Assembly (NCBI GenBank): GCA_900466875.1
Contig: UBNQ01000051.1
Location: 1 to 51,921 of the forward strand
Length of the DNA stretch: 51,921 nt
DNA from: Hyphomicrobiales bacterium
GTDB taxonomy: Bacteria > Pseudomonadota > Alphaproteobacteria > Rhizobiales > Rhizobiaceae
Direction of reading: 5' to 3'
Part shown: one piece after another, positions 50,073 to 51,921 of the stretch
How positions within the stretch are numbered: the stretch's first letter is position 1
Layout: each line of letters begins with the position of its first letter
Program-made: the position numbers and the translations under genes
The notes under the pieces: generated by a model
The model's input: only the letters and a program-made list of their open reading frames with translations
What the model was told of the DNA's origin: nothing
Databases searched by the model: none

Positions 50073-50649
50073 CGTGACCCAGCTCCTTCAGGTCCTGATA
50101 GCGATCACCGATACGGTGATGCGGACGGCCACCGATCGAGGCACCAAGCGCGACGACGATTTCGTCGGCAGCCGGCGCATCGGGAATGGCGCACTGAATC
50201 GTCAGGTAATGCGAGCGGCGACCTTCGTCGTTCTTGTCCATCAACGGGATCATGATCGGCGCATTGGCCGGGCCGCGGGTGTTGCAGAATGCGAGATAGG
50301 ATTTCGCGCCAACAGCCGTGCGGTAGTGATTGCCGAAACGCAGCGTGTGGATCAGCGCCGAGCCATGCTCGATCTCACCATCGAGACCAACGACCGCCGA
50401 TTTGCCATAAGCTTCGACAGCCTCGCCGGAACCGACCGTGTCGATGATCATTCTGGTCAGCAACTCGCCGAGAACCGGAGCGACCTCGTGAATCTCCGGC
50501 TTCAGGTTTTCCACGAAACCACGACCGGCCCAAGGGTTCTTCACCACGGCAATGGCCGCGATCAGCTTCAACGGCGTCGCCGCATGCTTTCCGCCCTCAA
50601 CGAGCGTCGTCTCGATCTGCAGAAACGTCTTGCGGATCACCGGTGCCAT
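50047..50649 (-). CDS. DUF1185 / amino acid synthesis family protein
   Basis: A 200-residue member of the DUF1185 (AA_synth) family, of unknown biochemical role. It shows KLIAAIAVVKNPWAGRGFVE, GKSAVVGLDGEIEHGSALIH and the C-terminal GGRPHHRIGDRYQDLKELG. It is the first gene of the 11-gene operon and overlaps the hydrolase gene. Proteins of this family often lie next to LLM monooxygenases and amidohydrolase-like genes in rhizobia (from memory), suggesting a linked step. Confidence 0.85.
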   Translation of the reverse strand: MAPVIRKTFLQIETTLVEGGKHAATPLKLIAAIAVVKNPWAGRGFVENLKPEIHEVAPVLGELLTRMIIDTVGSGEAVEAYGKSAVVGLDGEIEHGSALIHTLRFGNHYRTAVGAKSYLAFCNTRGPANAPIMIPLMDKNDEGRRSHYLTIQCAIPDAPAADEIVVALGASIGGRPHHRIGDRYQDLKELGHDAANPAAV

Positions 50650-50684
50650 GGAATGCCTCTTCGCAATTTCATCTGCTCGTATGT

Positions 50685-50694
50685 TGGTATACCA
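50685..50694. promoter_or_regulatory. TGGTATACCA palindrome, likely GntR (FCD) operator
   Basis: A perfect 10-base palindrome, flanked as TTGGTATACCAT, sits 35 bases before the DUF1185 start and 55 bases before the GntR start. Core TGGTATACCA is a common operator form for FadR-subfamily GntR regulators. It should serve both divergent promoters. Confidence 0.65.
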
Positions 50695-50749
50695 TCGGAC
50701 AGAATGTCAATCCCTTGCCTGAATCATTTTTTGTCGCTAAAAAGGACAG

Positions 50750-51442
50750 ATGGTCAAAAATGCCGATCCTCTCGCCGCCCTGCGCATCGAAACACCGCCC
50801 GCGACCCTTCGGGAAATGGCGCTGGAGCGAATGCGCAATGCGATTATCCGCGGGCTGTTCGAGCCGGGCTCACGTCTGATCGAGCGTACGCTCTGCGAGC
50901 AGCTCGGGGTCTCTCGCTCGGTCATCCGTGAAGTGATCAGGCATCTGGAGGCTGAGGGGCTGGTGGAGATGCTCGCCAAGCAGGGGCCGATCGTCGCCCG
51001 TCTGGAATGGGACGATGCCCGCCAGATCTACGAGATCAGAGCGGCCCTGGAGGCGACCGCAGTCGCAGATTGCGCACGGGTTGCCGATGAAAAGGTAAAG
51101 GCGGAACTGCGCAAATCACTCAGCGAACTCGACCGGACATCACAGCAGAATTCTCCGCTCGGAATTCTCGATGCCACGACAAGTTTCTACCGGACTATTT
51201 TCCATGCCGGCGGACATACGATCGCCTGGGACATTGTCAGCCGTCTGAACAGCCGTATTTCGCGCCTGCGCGTCATGACGCTATCCACGCCAAACCGCAC
51301 CACATCCGGCCCCAACCAAATCCGCGAGATTTTTGCGCGGATCGAGAAGAACGAGCCGGAAGCTGCCGCTGCCGCCTGCCGGGCACATGTTAAGGCAGCT
51401 GCGGAGATTGCTGAGAGCATTATTGGTGCAGATGGTACGTGA
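50750..51442 (+). CDS. GntR regulator, FCD (FadR-subfamily) type
   Basis: A 230-residue regulator: winged helix (GSRLIERTLCEQLGVSRSVI, then REVIRHLEAEGLVEML) and an FCD effector domain from about residue 85 (RQIYEIRAALEATAVADCAR; metal-ligand His residues in FHAGGH and CRAHVKAA). AAAAGGACAG precedes the ATG. It is divergent from the DUF1185-gabD operon, with a palindromic operator between, so it is the probable local repressor, released by a pathway carboxylate. Confidence 0.85.
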   Translation: MVKNADPLAALRIETPPATLREMALERMRNAIIRGLFEPGSRLIERTLCEQLGVSRSVIREVIRHLEAEGLVEMLAKQGPIVARLEWDDARQIYEIRAALEATAVADCARVADEKVKAELRKSLSELDRTSQQNSPLGILDATTSFYRTIFHAGGHTIAWDIVSRLNSRISRLRVMTLSTPNRTTSGPNQIREIFARIEKNEPEAAAAACRAHVKAAAEIAESIIGADGT

Positions 51443-51511
51443 CTTGGCTCTTGAAAAGGTACGAGCAGCCGACCCGCTGCTGCGGACAGAAATTCAAATG
51501 TTACCATCGCC

Positions 51512-51736
51512 CTAGCAATCTAGAGCCGGATTGTCTGGGGCCGCGATCGGAAATAGCCGCTGATAGATACGGCGTAAATCTGCAAGATTAACAGCCCGCG
51601 TATCGGAAATCATTTCGAGAGCAACGGTCAGATCATTCTCGACGTAACTGTTACCTGATGTCCCAATGCCGAAGACACGGTAAAGGATGTTATCTGGCGA
51701 CCTCCCGAAGACATCGCCGTCATATGCTTTAAATGC
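51512..51736 (-). pseudogene. 5'-truncated frame of unknown protein
   Basis: On the minus strand 74 codons read as a natural C terminus (GDVFGRSPDNILYRVFGIGT, then YVENDLTVALEMISDTRAVN and LADLRRIYQRLFPIAAPDNP) ending in TAG at 51512-51514. Upstream of about 51736 the same frame turns into non-coding-like sequence, with no start codon in the good part. It is probably the end of a gene cut by a rearrangement. I do not recognise the family. The stretch 51443-51511 holds nothing notable. Confidence 0.4.
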
Positions 51737-51921
51737 CCGACGTGATGCAGCAACAGTTCGTAGCCGCCGCCCAAAATGATCTGATGTCCCGCATTGCTTC
51801 GGGTGAGATCGACACGGAGCACAAAAAGAAAAAGCTCCTCGAGGCTTACGCCGAGGAGCTTTCGCTGAAGTTTCCCGAGTGGGAGAATTTGCAAGTTTCA
51901 GTGGTTGCGGGGGCAGGATTT
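51733..51921 (+). CDS. Partial hypothetical protein, N-terminal end
   Basis: A frame from ATG 51733, directly after an in-frame TAA, stays open for 63 codons to the right edge: QQQFVAAAQNDLMSRIASGE, a Lys-rich bit, then EAYAEELSLKFPEWENLQVS. Codon choice is rhizobial. No ribosome site is visible, so the real start may be lost to a junction with the truncated minus-strand frame. The frame also spans a minus-strand terminator-like hairpin, which makes its reality uncertain. Confidence 0.35.
   Translation, partial: MPDVMQQQFVAAAQNDLMSRIASGEIDTEHKKKKLLEAYAEELSLKFPEWENLQVSVVAGAGF
51822..51862 (-). terminator. Minus-strand Rho-independent terminator
   Basis: AAAGCTCCTCG (51831-51841) and CGAGGAGCTTT (51852-51862) form a perfect 11-bp stem with a 10-base loop. 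On the minus strand it is followed by TTCTTTTTGT. It would end a minus-strand gene lying to the right of the window. Confidence 0.55.

Noticed and set aside
1..51921. CRISPR arrays, tRNA or rRNA genes, riboswitches, integrase or att sites
   Set aside because: No regularly spaced direct repeats, cloverleaf-like genes, rRNA motifs, recognised riboswitch cores or integrase genes were seen on either strand.

Overview
The window is a gene-dense stretch of high-GC alphaproteobacterial DNA. Gene content (polar amino acid, polyamine-type and tripartite tricarboxylate uptake systems, sugar-acid dehydrogenases, LysR and GntR regulators, a divergent extra ribosomal protein S21), strong GGAGG-type ribosome binding sites and frequent ATGA overlaps all fit a Rhizobiaceae member (Rhizobium, Agrobacterium, Neorhizobium or relatives). 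It looks like accessory chromosome, chromid or megaplasmid DNA. I saw no rRNA, tRNA, CRISPR array or replication origin. Assignments rest on motif and family recognition; no database search was possible.

Region 1 (1-16535) is almost entirely minus-strand sugar-acid catabolism. A LysR regulator is followed by a tripartite tricarboxylate-type carrier (tctC, tctB, tctA), an RraA-type aldolase, a D-erythronate dehydrogenase-like enzyme, an SDR dehydrogenase, a 2-hydroxyacid dehydrogenase and an HpcH-type aldolase. A second unit then encodes an SDR, an amino acid-type ABC importer, a second RraA protein, gluconate 5-dehydrogenase, a second 2-hydroxyacid dehydrogenase and L-idonate 5-dehydrogenase. 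Several enzyme types therefore occur twice. Two paralogous DMT permeases (16729-18548) lie tail to tail next to it.

Region 2 (18749-23518, plus strand) is a compact operon: biotin carboxyl carrier protein, biotin carboxylase, a second carrier-like protein that lacks the biotinylated lysine, then PxpB, PxpC and PxpA of the 5-oxoprolinase/LamB family. Together these could form a split urea-carboxylase-like enzyme coupled to an amide hydrolase. It ends in a strong terminator that faces one from the opposite strand.

Region 3 (23654-30908) holds a polyamine-type ABC importer, divergent from an aminotransferase-SDR pair, and a LysR gene. Region 4 (31138-37920) holds a decayed IS5-family transposase, a PPK2 polyphosphate kinase, and a HutC/PhnF-type GntR regulator divergent from an ABC importer whose operon contains a cytoplasmic alkaline-phosphatase-superfamily hydrolase. 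A PhnF-like operator overlaps the predicted promoter.

Region 5 (38146-40017) is a patch of small genes: S21, two convergent distant paralogues of unknown function (one with its ribosome binding site inside a perfect hairpin), and poorly coding sequence. Region 6 (40018-51442) is an apparent 11-gene minus-strand catabolic operon: DUF1185, alpha/beta hydrolase, flavin reductase, LLM flavin monooxygenase, aldehyde dehydrogenase, NIPSNAP protein, a four-gene ABC importer and succinate-semialdehyde dehydrogenase. It is controlled by a divergent FCD-type GntR regulator with a perfect TGGTATACCA palindrome between them. The right edge (51512-51921) shows a 5'-truncated reading frame, a partial gene and a minus-strand terminator, suggesting a recombination junction.
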